In this document: positions 41,333 to 49,056 of the stretch, piece after piece
How the letters are laid out: each line of letters opens with the position of its first letter
Numbering within the stretch: the stretch's first letter is position 1
Source of the DNA: Hyphomicrobiales bacterium
GTDB taxonomy: Bacteria > Pseudomonadota > Alphaproteobacteria > Rhizobiales > NORP267
NCBI GenBank assembly: GCA_021775855.1
Contig: JAJFGZ010000034.1
Location: 1-57,648 of the forward strand
Length of the DNA: 57,648 bases
Direction of reading: 5' to 3'
Notes under the pieces: generated by a model
Seen by the model: only the letters and a program-made list of their open reading frames with translations
Database searches by the model: none
Told to the model about the DNA's origin: nothing
Position numbers and translations under genes: made by a program

Positions 41333-41587
41333 CTATTGGTCTGAATGCCGTCCATTTCTGCGCCGCGCGAGCCAGACCATAAACCGCCGTCGCATCCTGC
41401 GCGCGGTTGCCCAGTCAAGCGAGAGCACAAAGAGCCCGAGCGGAATCATCCAAAACCCGAGAACCGGTAAGAACCCGAATATTCCGAACACGATCAGGCA
41501 AAGGCCAATCGCCGTCCGGGCAACCCGGGAGGCCGGTAACGGATAGTGGTTTTTTCCGATTCTGATCTTTGGGGGGACGTGATCCAT
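41333..41587 (-). CDS. Small PGPGW-type transmembrane protein
   Basis: 84 residues from ATG 41587; ATG 41644 or 41674 would add 19 or 29 residues, and the reading frame beyond runs into tRNA-Asn and is not coding. Features are a Pro-rich start, KIRIGKNHYPLPASRVART, then one or two hydrophobic stretches (IGLCLIVFGIFGFLPVLGFW, MIPLGLFVLSLD) and a basic RRMRRRF tail. This fits the putative PGPGW transmembrane family of unknown role. Inner membrane. Confidence 0.7.
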   Translation of the reverse strand: MDHVPPKIRIGKNHYPLPASRVARTAIGLCLIVFGIFGFLPVLGFWMIPLGLFVLSLDWATARRMRRRFMVWLARRRNGRHSDQ

Positions 41588-41731
41588 AAACAATTCCGGG
41601 CGGTTGACGAAGGTGTCCGAACCCTCGCTTAGATAGTGCTCCATAACCTGGATCACAAATAGTGATTTCCCCATTGGCAAAACCGCAAAGCATTTGCTAT
41701 AGCCAACACCGGCTGGTGCTTCGGCGCCTGT

Positions 41732-41807
41732 TCCCCGGTAGCTCAGTTGGTAGAGCAGTCGGCTGTTAACCGACTTGTCGCAAGTTCGAGTCTTGCCCGG
41801 GGAGCCA
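41732..41807 (+). tRNA. tRNA-Asn (anticodon GTT)
   Basis: 76 nt including encoded CCA (41805-41807). The acceptor TCCCCGG pairs with CCGGGGA, the D arm is GCTCAGTTGGTAGAGC and the anticodon loop CTGTTAA. The T arm GTTCGAGTC is standard. No integrase gene or attachment-site duplicate was found beside it. Confidence 0.95.
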
Positions 41808-41814
41808 TTTTTCA

Positions 41815-41845
41815 AAACGGTCAGAATCGTACATTCCGACCGTTT
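41815..41845 (+). terminator. Hairpin just after tRNA-Asn
   Basis: AAACGGTC (41815-41822) pairs perfectly with GACCGTTT (41838-41845) around a 15-nt loop, starting 8 nt after the tRNA CCA. There is a short T run before but not after it. A transcription or processing stop for tRNA-Asn is likely but not certain. Confidence 0.45.
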
Positions 41846-41879
41846 GTGCTTGCGCCGCGATAACGGTTGTGTCCGCTAG

Positions 41880-42161
41880 CTAGTCAATTGTTACTTGAAA
41901 TCCACCGTTGGTGTCCCAGGCTTCCGCGAGCAGTTCGAAAGTAGAAAATCGAGCAGCTTTGATTTTCCCGAGCTGACTGTAATTCGAAAAGCCGGTGCCC
42001 GTCCTTCGCCAGTTCGAGCAAGCTGACACCTTCATCCATGTAGGAACCGTCTGCGATCGGAGAACATTCAATTCCCTGTTCACTTTGACGCGGTATGGGC
42101 TGCATTCGTCTGGGGCAAGGTAGTCCAATGGCCATATTTCCTTTCTTTTACATCGGAACAC
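41880..42161 (-). pseudogene. Uncertain small gene or frameshifted remnant
   Basis: One minus-strand frame (42161-41880, 93 aa) and a second (42135-41884, 83 aa) overlap. Protein-like segments alternate between them: PLDYLAPDECSPYRVKVNRE then, in the other frame, MDEGVSLLELAKDGHRLFEL, then FSTFELLAEAWDTNGGFQV back in the first. This suggests a single short gene with compensating frameshifts. No family is recognised. It fills most of the gap between tRNA-Asn and the MDR gene. Confidence 0.3.
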
Positions 42162-42187
42162 GGCGCGATCCTTTCAAAGCGGAGAGC

Positions 42188-43168
42188 TCATAGAGACATA
42201 TCGAATAGCACTTTGCCTTCTCCCTTCGCCGCTTCAACCAATGCTTTGTCTGCATCGGCCAAGCTAAAAGTACCCGCGACGGGAAAGGCAAACTTACCGT
42301 CCTTCATCAGGCCAATCAGACCAGCATACATTTTGCGAATGTCGTCTGGTTTTGCGCGAGCGAACCAATGGACCAGCCAGAAGCCGCGGATAGTCATTTC
42401 GGAAAAAATAAGATGAGGTGCAAGCCCCGCAAAAGGCCGATTGCTGACCGCCCCATAATTCGCGACTAAAGCGCCAGGGGCGAGACACGCCATGAGTGAC
42501 ATCATCGCTTTGTCTCCCACAACCTCGATGCCCAACCGGATCTTCGCGTTATCTGTAGCGACGCGCACCTGTTTCACCAGATTCGGCCCGTCCACTACTA
42601 CGACATCGCCGCCCAAAGCGGTCAACTCATCGATCAATTCCTCGCGACGGACAATGTTGACGGTGCGCAACCCCAACATTTTAGCAACAACAATAACCGA
42701 ACGTCCGACGGCAGAGTTTGCGGCGTTTTGAATCACCCAGTCACCTGGCTCCATGTCCACATAATCCTTTAGCAACAGATAGGCCGTCGCCGGATTAACG
42801 CCGAACATGGCTAGTTGATGAACATCCACATCTTGCGGCAGCGCTTCGATCCAGTCGGCTTTGACTTTGACTTGTTCTGTCCAGCAGGGCGTTTGGTAAG
42901 GTACGAGCACCCTATCCCCGACCTTCAGATGATCGACGCCGCCGCCGATTGAAGCCACACGCCCAACACCTTCTGCGCCCATAATGGCGGGCAGTTCGGG
43001 GCGATAGCCATATCGCCCTGTCATCATGAAAAGATCGCTCGGGTTTATCGGCGCGGCCTCCAAGTCAATGATGATTTCACCGTGCCCTGGTGCGCCGGGA
43101 GCTTCAACTTCGACGAGTTGCGTGACTTCCAGAGGATTACCGAAGGCAGAGATTTGTATGGCTTTCAT
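42188..43168 (-). CDS. MDR-family oxidoreductase, MECR/enoyl-thioester reductase-like
   Basis: 326 residues. The zinc-free medium-chain reductase layout shows APINPSDLFMMTGRYG near residues 37-52, GAEGVGRVASIGGGVDHLKVGD, and the NADPH site QNAANSAVGRSVIVVAKMLG. These features fit 2-enoyl thioester reductase (MECR/Etr1) or related quinone oxidoreductases. Probably reduces an electrophilic enoyl or quinone intermediate. Divergent from the acyl-CoA dehydrogenase operon; the 142-nt intergenic region has two TetR-type palindromes, so both are likely controlled by the TetR at 45116. Confidence 0.88.
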   Translation of the reverse strand: MKAIQISAFGNPLEVTQLVEVEAPGAPGHGEIIIDLEAAPINPSDLFMMTGRYGYRPELPAIMGAEGVGRVASIGGGVDHLKVGDRVLVPYQTPCWTEQVKVKADWIEALPQDVDVHQLAMFGVNPATAYLLLKDYVDMEPGDWVIQNAANSAVGRSVIVVAKMLGLRTVNIVRREELIDELTALGGDVVVVDGPNLVKQVRVATDNAKIRLGIEVVGDKAMMSLMACLAPGALVANYGAVSNRPFAGLAPHLIFSEMTIRGFWLVHWFARAKPDDIRKMYAGLIGLMKDGKFAFPVAGTFSLADADKALVEAAKGEGKVLFDMSL

Positions 43169-43186
43169 TTTCTTTCCTTGTAAAAT

Positions 43187-43202
43187 TAGACCAATCAGTC
43201 TA
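43187..43202. promoter_or_regulatory. TetR/NemR-type operator 1
   Basis: TAGACCAATCAGTCTA, an inverted repeat with half-site TAGAC(C/T). It lies 18-34 bp upstream of the MDR start codon. It closely resembles the NemR-family box (TAGACC-N4-GGTCTA), and the regulator at 45116 is NemR-like. Confidence 0.75.
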
Positions 43203-43263
43203 TTTTAAATTACCTTTTATAGAGCCAGTTTATTTCTATTTCAGGGTCTGAAATCGTTTATAA

Positions 43264-43279
43264 TAGACTGACTAGTCTA
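43264..43279. promoter_or_regulatory. TetR/NemR-type operator 2 overlapping a -10 element
   Basis: TAGACTGACTAGTCTA, the same palindrome class as operator 1, 77 bp away. It overlaps the end of a TATAAT sequence (43259-43264) that is the probable -10 box of the rightward acyl-CoA dehydrogenase operon, a typical repressor placement. Confidence 0.78.
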
Positions 43280-43310
43280 TATCAATGTCTTCCAGCTGGA
43301 GAATATATTC

Positions 43311-45101
43311 ATGGCAGCCTATCGCGCCCCCATTAAAGACCAACGGTTTGTCTTTCAATCTTATCTCGACATCGAACGATACAGGGCGTTTGCGGGTCAT
43401 GAGGATATGACGGATGAAACGCTCAATGCGATTCTCACAGAGGCAGGCAAGTTTGCCTCAGACGTGATCGCCCCGCAAAATCCGCACTGGGATCGACAGG
43501 GTTGTGTGCTGGAGAATGGCGTGGTGCGCACCCCGGATGGGTTTGCAACCGCGTTCAGAGATTACGCTGCGGGTGGATGGGCTGGACTTACGGGTGATCC
43601 CGCTTATGGAGGACAAGGCCTTCCGCGTTCACTCGGAGCAGCCTGCATGGAAGTGCTGAACGGCGCTAGCATGGGCTTTGGCATCACTCCGTCGCTGTGT
43701 GGTGCGGCGCAACGGGTCTTTGAGGATGTTGCGAGCGATGAACAGAAGGAAATCTATCTTTCAAAAATCGTTGCTGGCGAGTGGACTGTAACGATGGATA
43801 TCACCGAACCCCATGCAGGTACTGATGTCGGCACGATGCGAACCAAAGCAGCCCCAGTTGGCGATGGAAGCTATGCAATAACAGGGCAAAAGGTCTGGAT
43901 CTCAGGCGGCGATCACGACATGGCAGACAACATTGTCCATCTTGTACTCGCTAAATTGCCCGGCGCTGTCGCTGGTCCGCGCGGCATTTCTCTATTCATC
44001 GTTCCGAAATTCCTGGTCAAAACTGATGGAACTCTCGGCACACGTAATTTAATGAGCGTTGGGTCGCTTGAAGACAAAATGGGTAATCACGGCAACCCAA
44101 CGTGCGTGATGCACTATGAGGATGCGACGGGATTTCTTCTTGGTGTGGAGCACCGCGGACTTCCAGCCATGTTCACGATGATGAACGCCGTACGTCTTGA
44201 TGTCGCTGTCCAGGGTGTCGCTATAGCGGAGGCCGCCTACCAGATTGCCGCTGACTATGCCAAGACGCGCCTGCAAGGTCAGGGACCCGACAAGAACCCG
44301 GACCCAAATGCGCCTCGCGACACAATCCTGGCGCACCCTGACGTGCGCCGAATGCTTCTGACGATCCGCTCCGTAGCCGAGGCTGGCCGGGCGCTGTGCA
44401 TGAAAACCGGCATGATGTTCGATGTAGCGAACAATGCGCGCGATCCAATGGTCAATGCCGAGGCGATCATGCGGGCGTCGTTGTTCACGCCTATGCTCAA
44501 ATCCTATTTTAGCGAGTTTGGTGTGGAAGCGGCCAATCTGGCGATCCAATGCCTGGGCGGTGCGGGCTACTCGAAAAACTACGGGTTGGAGCAATTGGTT
44601 CGCGATGCCCGGCTTGGAATGATCTACGAGGGAGCAAACGGGATACAGGCGCTCGATCTGGTCAAACGCAAAGTTGGCAGCGACGACGGAGCGGCGATGA
44701 CATCTTTCATGGGAGGCGTTGCGACCACTATCGCAAATGCTGAACGAGGGGGAACTTTTACACAAAATTTGATCCAGCCTGTCCGGCAGGTGCTTGCGAA
44801 GCTGAATGAAGCGACAAACCAGGTCGTTGATGACGCGGCATTCCATCCGGTTGCTTCGGCCGCATCGGCGATGGCTTACTTGAGGTTGTTTGCTTTGACC
44901 GCAATGGCGGAGGCGTGGTTGAAAATGGCGCAAGCAGCCGAAGGTGCACTCGTGAGTGCTCCAACTACCGACTTCTATAAGACGAAGCTGCATACGGCCG
45001 CGTTCTTCATGAATGAAATACTGCCAGACGCCGACGGGAATTTTCGCCGGGTCAAGGAAAGGCCGGACAATGGTTGGGCGATTCCCAACGCCCACTTTTA
45101 A
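43311..45101 (+). CDS. Acyl-CoA dehydrogenase, long DmdC/FadE-like form
   Basis: 596 residues with a GGAGAA ribosome site. The flavoenzyme layout shows MDITEPHAGTDVGTMRTKA, the FAD/substrate stretch ITGQKVWISGGDHDM, MGNHGNPTCVMHYEDA, and IYEGANGIQALDL, which contains the catalytic Glu position. A C-terminal extension of about 120 residues after it is typical of the DmdC (3-methylmercaptopropionyl-CoA dehydrogenase)-like branch. The specific substrate cannot be told. First gene of an operon with TetR, SDR and a DsbA-like isomerase. Confidence 0.93.
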   Translation: MAAYRAPIKDQRFVFQSYLDIERYRAFAGHEDMTDETLNAILTEAGKFASDVIAPQNPHWDRQGCVLENGVVRTPDGFATAFRDYAAGGWAGLTGDPAYGGQGLPRSLGAACMEVLNGASMGFGITPSLCGAAQRVFEDVASDEQKEIYLSKIVAGEWTVTMDITEPHAGTDVGTMRTKAAPVGDGSYAITGQKVWISGGDHDMADNIVHLVLAKLPGAVAGPRGISLFIVPKFLVKTDGTLGTRNLMSVGSLEDKMGNHGNPTCVMHYEDATGFLLGVEHRGLPAMFTMMNAVRLDVAVQGVAIAEAAYQIAADYAKTRLQGQGPDKNPDPNAPRDTILAHPDVRRMLLTIRSVAEAGRALCMKTGMMFDVANNARDPMVNAEAIMRASLFTPMLKSYFSEFGVEAANLAIQCLGGAGYSKNYGLEQLVRDARLGMIYEGANGIQALDLVKRKVGSDDGAAMTSFMGGVATTIANAERGGTFTQNLIQPVRQVLAKLNEATNQVVDDAAFHPVASAASAMAYLRLFALTAMAEAWLKMAQAAEGALVSAPTTDFYKTKLHTAAFFMNEILPDADGNFRRVKERPDNGWAIPNAHF

Positions 45102-45115
45102 GGACCCTTTTCACG

Positions 45116-45700
45116 ATGCCCCGTATACAACATACCAACAAAGAAACACTCATCAACCACGGCATGAAGCTCATGCGCGACAAAGGTTTCACTGCAACTG
45201 GCTTAAACGAAATACTCAATGCCGCAACCGCGCCGAAGGGTTCGTTTTATCATCACTTTGAGAACAAGGAGGCATTTGGACTGGCCGTACTGGAGCGGTA
45301 TTTCTTAGATCATATGACCTTCTTTACAAAAATGACGAAGGGTGACGAAGCAGCTAAGGATCGTTTGCGGGCCTACTTTCTTCAGATGATCAACGCACTC
45401 GAGGCCAACAACTATTCGCTGGGCTGTTTTATTGGCGACATGACCCTGGAAGTTGGGAACCAAAGTGCGCAGTTCCAAGCGCGCCTTGCCGTCATGTTTG
45501 CTGGCTGGGGCCAGGCCATTGCCGTACTTATCCGGGAAGGTCAAAAGGAAGGCGAGATATCACGCACACGCGCTGCGGAGGACTTGGCCGAGTTTATCTT
45601 GTCAAGTTGGGAAGGCGCGCTCATTACGGCGCGTGCGAAGAAAGACCGCAGACCGCTCGATGTTTTCATTGCAATCATTTTTGAGAGCGTGTTGTCATGA
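45116..45700 (+). CDS. TetR-family repressor, NemR-like
   Basis: 194 residues from ATG 45116. The N-terminal HTH reads RDKGFTATGLNEILNAATA then PKGSFYHHFENKEAFGLAVLERY, very close to NemR of enterobacteria, which senses electrophiles through cysteines. Here a Cys occurs in NYSLGCFIGDM. The C-terminal AcrR-type domain follows. It lies 14 nt after the acyl-CoA dehydrogenase gene and is probably self-regulated through the operators at 43187 and 43264. Overlaps the SDR gene by 4 nt. Confidence 0.9.
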   Translation: MPRIQHTNKETLINHGMKLMRDKGFTATGLNEILNAATAPKGSFYHHFENKEAFGLAVLERYFLDHMTFFTKMTKGDEAAKDRLRAYFLQMINALEANNYSLGCFIGDMTLEVGNQSAQFQARLAVMFAGWGQAIAVLIREGQKEGEISRTRAAEDLAEFILSSWEGALITARAKKDRRPLDVFIAIIFESVLS

Positions 45701-46422
45701 GCAAACGATGCGTGCTCGTGGTCGGCGCAGGAGACGCAACCGGCGGGGCAATCGCCAAGCGGTTCGCCAGGGAAGGTTTGATCGCCTGCGTCGCGCGCCG
45801 AAATGGCGACAAGTTGGCTCCGCTTGTCACAGACATTGAACAGACGGGTGGTCGAGCAATTGCATTCGGCTGTGACGCGCGCCTGGAAGACAATGTCACA
45901 AAAATGGTGCAGACAATCGAGGCCAACACCGGCACGATTGAGGTCGCGGTCCACAATATCGGCGCGAATGTCCGCTTTGATATTACTGAAACAACAGAAC
46001 GCGTTTATCGCAAAGTCTGGGAAATGACCGCGTTGACGGCATTTCTCATGGGCCGCGAGGTCGCGCGGGTCATGTTACCCCGGAAGAGAGGCACAATCAT
46101 TTTCACGGGCGCAACCGCCAGCGTGCGCGGGGGCGCGGGCTTTGCCGCCTTTGCAGGCGCCAAACACGCTAAACGAGCGCTTGCGCAATCCATGGCGCGC
46201 GAACTCGGCCCCAAAGGCATTCATGTCGCCCATTCTATTGTCGACGGACCAATTGATACGGCCTTTATCCGAAATAATTTCGCCGATCTTGTCGCCACCC
46301 GGCCAGCAGACGGTCTTCTTTCTCCAGACGATATTGCAGAAAGTTATGTCCACATTCACAAGCAATCGCGCTCCGCATGGACCCATGAATTGGACATGCG
46401 CCCCTGGGTCGAGACCTGGTGA
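45697..46422 (+). CDS. Short-chain dehydrogenase/reductase with Phe replacing the catalytic Tyr
   Basis: 241 residues; the ATG overlaps the TetR stop (ATGA). The nucleotide motif reads VVGAGDATGGAIAKRFA, a variant of TGxxxGxG. The NNAG motif is VHNIGAN. The active site YxxxK is replaced by FAGAK (AAFAGAKHAKRALAQ) and the Ser by TGATAS. These changes occur in a known SDR subgroup of unclear catalysis. May be a dehydrogenase of reduced activity or a non-enzymatic partner. Confidence 0.88.
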   Translation: MSKRCVLVVGAGDATGGAIAKRFAREGLIACVARRNGDKLAPLVTDIEQTGGRAIAFGCDARLEDNVTKMVQTIEANTGTIEVAVHNIGANVRFDITETTERVYRKVWEMTALTAFLMGREVARVMLPRKRGTIIFTGATASVRGGAGFAAFAGAKHAKRALAQSMARELGPKGIHVAHSIVDGPIDTAFIRNNFADLVATRPADGLLSPDDIAESYVHIHKQSRSAWTHELDMRPWVETW

Positions 46423-46455
46423 GCATTTTGCCACACATAAGATATGGAAACCAAG

Positions 46456-47043
46456 ATGAGCAAACAAGTAGACTTTTATTTCGATGTAGGCAGCCCGACC
46501 ACTTACCTCGCCTGGACACAGATGCCATGGTTGGAAAACGAAACCGGCGCTGAGATCGTTTACAAGCCGATCCTTTTAGGCGGCGTCTTTGAGGCCACCG
46601 GCAATCGGGGACCGGCGCTGCTTCCCGCCAAGGGGGCTTATATGTTCAAGGACATGGCGCGTTGCGCCAAGGCCTATGGCGTTCCCTTGACGCCAAATCC
46701 GAACTTCCCGATCAACACATTGCCACTTCAACGCGCCGCTGTCGCTATGCTCGGAACAGAACAATTCAGCGAATATTTGCGCTTGGTCTACGATGCTATG
46801 TGGATCAATCCGAAGAACCTGAATGACCCCAATGAGATTAACACCATGCTCGTTGAGGGTGGGTTCGAGCCTCAAGAGATAATCGCTACAATAAACCAAC
46901 AAGCGGTCAAGGACAGGCTAAAATCCTTTACAAAGGAAGCTGTTGAGCGCGGGGCGTTCGGCGCACCGACTTTCTTCGTGTGCAACGAGATGTTCTTTGG
47001 GCAAGATAGACTCGAGTTCGTTCGCGATGCACTCAATGCATAG
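46456..47043 (+). CDS. DsbA-fold 2-hydroxychromene-2-carboxylate isomerase-type protein
   Basis: 195 residues from ATG 46456, with GGAA 6 nt upstream (ATG 46444 also possible). The kappa-GST/HCCA-isomerase N-terminus is VDFYFDVGSPTTYLA with the active-site Ser in GSP, and the cis-Pro is at FGAPTFFV. In naphthalene degradation this family isomerises hydroxychromene carboxylate with glutathione; other members act in degradation of cyclic compounds. The next gene begins in an 8-nt overlap (ATGCATAG) but is broken. Confidence 0.9.
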   Translation: MSKQVDFYFDVGSPTTYLAWTQMPWLENETGAEIVYKPILLGGVFEATGNRGPALLPAKGAYMFKDMARCAKAYGVPLTPNPNFPINTLPLQRAAVAMLGTEQFSEYLRLVYDAMWINPKNLNDPNEINTMLVEGGFEPQEIIATINQQAVKDRLKSFTKEAVERGAFGAPTFFVCNEMFFGQDRLEFVRDALNA

Positions 47044-47287
47044 GCCCAACGTTCGGTTCTATTTCAATTTCGTGACGCCAACTTCCTATCTCACCGAAAG
47101 CTTCCTCAACTTGCTCAATCATGAACGCAACCGGCGCGGGATCTATAAGACCAGAGCCCAGGCGCGTCAGGACGTATTCGATTACATCGAAATGTTCTAC
47201 AATCCAAAACGCAAACACGCCAATAACGGCAAGCTGTCGCCCGTCAAATTCGAACAGCAGCAAAAATTGAACCCGCAGGGTGTCTAG
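47036..47287 (+). pseudogene. Chimeric ORF: start of a second DsbA/HCCA-isomerase gene fused to an IS3-type transposase tail
   Basis: 83 codons. The first about 21 residues, MHRPNVRFYFNFVTPTSYLT, match the start of the HCCA-isomerase family as in the preceding gene. From about 47099 the frame changes identity to an IS3-family transposase C-terminus: ESFLNLLNHERNRRGIYKTR, then DVFDYIEMFYNPKRKH and NNGKLSPVKFEQQQKL, ending with a stop. This indicates an insertion followed by deletion. The fusion ORF is probably not functional. Confidence 0.8.
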
Positions 47288-47305
47288 AAAACACGGGGCT
47301 GTTCA
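47097..47305 (+). mobile_element. Right-end remnant of an IS3-family insertion sequence
   Basis: Contains the last about 62 codons of an IS3-family OrfB transposase and, overlapping its stop, TGTCTAGAAAACACGGGGCT, which has the form of an IS3-family terminal inverted repeat. No left end, OrfA or rest of OrfB is present. The right boundary near 47305 is estimated. Confidence 0.7.
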
Positions 47306-47415
47306 GACACCCCATCGCGTCGGAGTGCGTGAGCAAACGGCGGTTACGCCATCCATGACAACAAATGTCCTGTTTGGTTCCAAGGATATCCTCAAGGTCG
47401 CGAATGATCCTTATG

Positions 47416-48165
47416 TCAACGAACGGCTCGGTTCATGCCGCCATCGGCGAGTATGCTCTGGCCATTGATATAGGCGGCGCCTTGCGAGGCTAGAAATGCA
47501 CAGACCTGTCCTATTTCTGAAAATGAAGCCGGGCGTTGGGCGGGAATAGATTTACGGGCGAACTCTGACAGGTTCACATTCTCGCAAAATCCAGGCATGA
47601 GATTGTTCATGCGGATATTATCGCGGGCGTACCGGTCACCAAAGAGCTTGGCGAAACTGTGCAACGCGCCGCGCAGCATACTCATCGGATAAGGCGCACG
47701 CGGCTCAACGGTATTCATACTGGAAATATTTACGAACGCACCGCTGTTTTGTTTGATCATGATTGGGGTCGTTATTCGGGCAAGATTGACCACGTTGAGG
47801 ACATACATATCCAGGCTCTGGTGCCAAAGCTCATTAGGCAATTCCAGCAGAGGGCCCTCAAAACTCTGGTCGAACCCTACGGTATTGATTAAGTCGGGAA
47901 CGCCCCCGCCATGGCCCATATTGCTGACGACCGCATCGATTCGACCATATTTATGCATCGTGCAATCGACCAATTCTTGCAGATCTTTGACGTCAAGAAC
48001 GCTACCGCTGCGACCAATTCCACCAAGCTCTTCAGCTAGCTCAACGCTACGCTCCGATGGCGACATAAGCGAAACTTTAAAGCCAGCATTCGCCATCTCA
48101 ATAGCGCAGCCCCGACCAATTCCTTGACCCGAGCCTGTTACGATGGCGACCTTTAATTCTGACAT
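47416..48165 (-). CDS. Divergent short-chain dehydrogenase/reductase
   Basis: 249 residues. The nucleotide motif TGSGQGIGRGCAIEMA is intact and SNMGHGGG takes the place of NNAG. The active-site YxxxK reads YPMSM, so the Lys is absent, as in an SDR subgroup with YPMSMLRGALHSF followed by DNIRMNNLMPGF. The C-terminus AAYINGQSILADGGMNRAVR is standard. Its catalytic ability is doubtful. Follows the cyclase-family gene by 13 nt on the same strand. Confidence 0.87.
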   Translation of the reverse strand: MSELKVAIVTGSGQGIGRGCAIEMANAGFKVSLMSPSERSVELAEELGGIGRSGSVLDVKDLQELVDCTMHKYGRIDAVVSNMGHGGGVPDLINTVGFDQSFEGPLLELPNELWHQSLDMYVLNVVNLARITTPIMIKQNSGAFVNISSMNTVEPRAPYPMSMLRGALHSFAKLFGDRYARDNIRMNNLMPGFCENVNLSEFARKSIPAQRPASFSEIGQVCAFLASQGAAYINGQSILADGGMNRAVR

Positions 48166-48178
48166 GGCGATGCCTTTC

Positions 48179-48853
48179 CTAAATTTCCGCGAAGGCGCGG
48201 ATGGTCATTGCAGCGGTAGCTTTTGCTTTGATCGGAACAGCGAAGAACCGAAAGCCGGATGCGGGCAGTGCTGACAGGTTGGTCAGGTTTTCAACGATAA
48301 GAATATCGCGCTTTAGCAACTCGCTATGGCACGGGCGTTCCGGATCGTTGCGGTTGTCCGCATTGAACGTGTCCATTCCAACCAACTTGGCGCCACCCCT
48401 GACCAATCGGTCGATGACATCGTGCCCGATAAATGGGTAGACATCGTAGTGATCGGTTCCCCAATAACGGTCCCAGCCAAAGTGAAAAAGAATGGCTTTG
48501 CCACGGATATCAGCCGGCAGGTTCATTTGATCCAATGTGACAACTTCGCCACCTTTTGCGCCGGATACGGATACGACAACACCGTCCAGTATCACTTCAT
48601 CAAGGGACAGTTCCGAGATATCCCGCATGCCATCAAAACGGTGCATCGGTGAATCGAGATATGTTCCGATTGAGGTTTGAAATGTGATCTCGGTCAACTC
48701 GAACGAAGCCTTTCCATCATAGAAAGGGCGCGATTGCTCGTGGGTAAGGAATGGTTTGATCGAGGCGGTGAAAGATGCCGTGTGTCCATCACCCGTCTTC
48801 ATGACAAATCCCGGCATTCCGTCTTCGAAGGTGTGAGAAAGATCGACAAACAT
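48179..48853 (-). CDS. Cyclase-family (kynurenine formamidase-like) metal hydrolase
   Basis: 224 residues from ATG 48853, with GGAAG 7 nt upstream; the frame reaches a TTG at 48877. The cyclase motif HxGTHxDxPxH is present as SIGTYLDSPMHRF: Asp and the last His are kept, but the two earlier His ligands are replaced. GKAILFHFGWDRYW and DTFNADN are further family sites. Related enzymes hydrolyse formylkynurenine or isatin, or cyclise polyketides. Operon with the SDR; divergent from the LysR gene. Confidence 0.85.
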   Translation of the reverse strand: MFVDLSHTFEDGMPGFVMKTGDGHTASFTASIKPFLTHEQSRPFYDGKASFELTEITFQTSIGTYLDSPMHRFDGMRDISELSLDEVILDGVVVSVSGAKGGEVVTLDQMNLPADIRGKAILFHFGWDRYWGTDHYDVYPFIGHDVIDRLVRGGAKLVGMDTFNADNRNDPERPCHSELLKRDILIVENLTNLSALPASGFRFFAVPIKAKATAAMTIRAFAEI

Positions 48854-48931
48854 TTTTGCTTCCAGTTGAGATTTCAACTTGACCGATCATAATCGCTTGA
48901 GGTTCGTAAGGTAAAACGAGTTTATTGCAGC

Positions 48932-49056
48932 ACGCTATGAGTAAAACTCCTATCTTCTCATAGAGAAAATTTGTAGAATTATCATCCATCTGAATTTGAT
49001 GAGTGTGTTTGTTGCAAGTCGGTATGAGAAAAAGTGGTAATACGCTATCGGTAAAA
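48932..49056. repeat. Direct and inverted repeats in the cyclase/LysR intergenic region
   Basis: ACGCTATGAGTAAAA (48932-48946) recurs as ACGCTATCGGTAAAA (49042-49056), 13 of 15 identical and 110 bp apart. Between them, CTTCTCATA and TATGAGAAA form an inverted pair. Probable binding region of the LysR regulator for both its own gene and the cyclase operon. Confidence 0.5.

Noticed and set aside
44049-45095. Leftward open frame of 348 codons
   Set aside because: Antisense to the acyl-CoA dehydrogenase gene and lacks any recognisable domain.
47280-47468. Rightward 62-codon ORF after the IS remnant
   Set aside because: It starts within the IS terminal repeat and runs into the antisense of the SDR gene. 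The NVLFGSKDILKVANDPYV segment looks protein-like but no family was recognised, so it is left unannotated.
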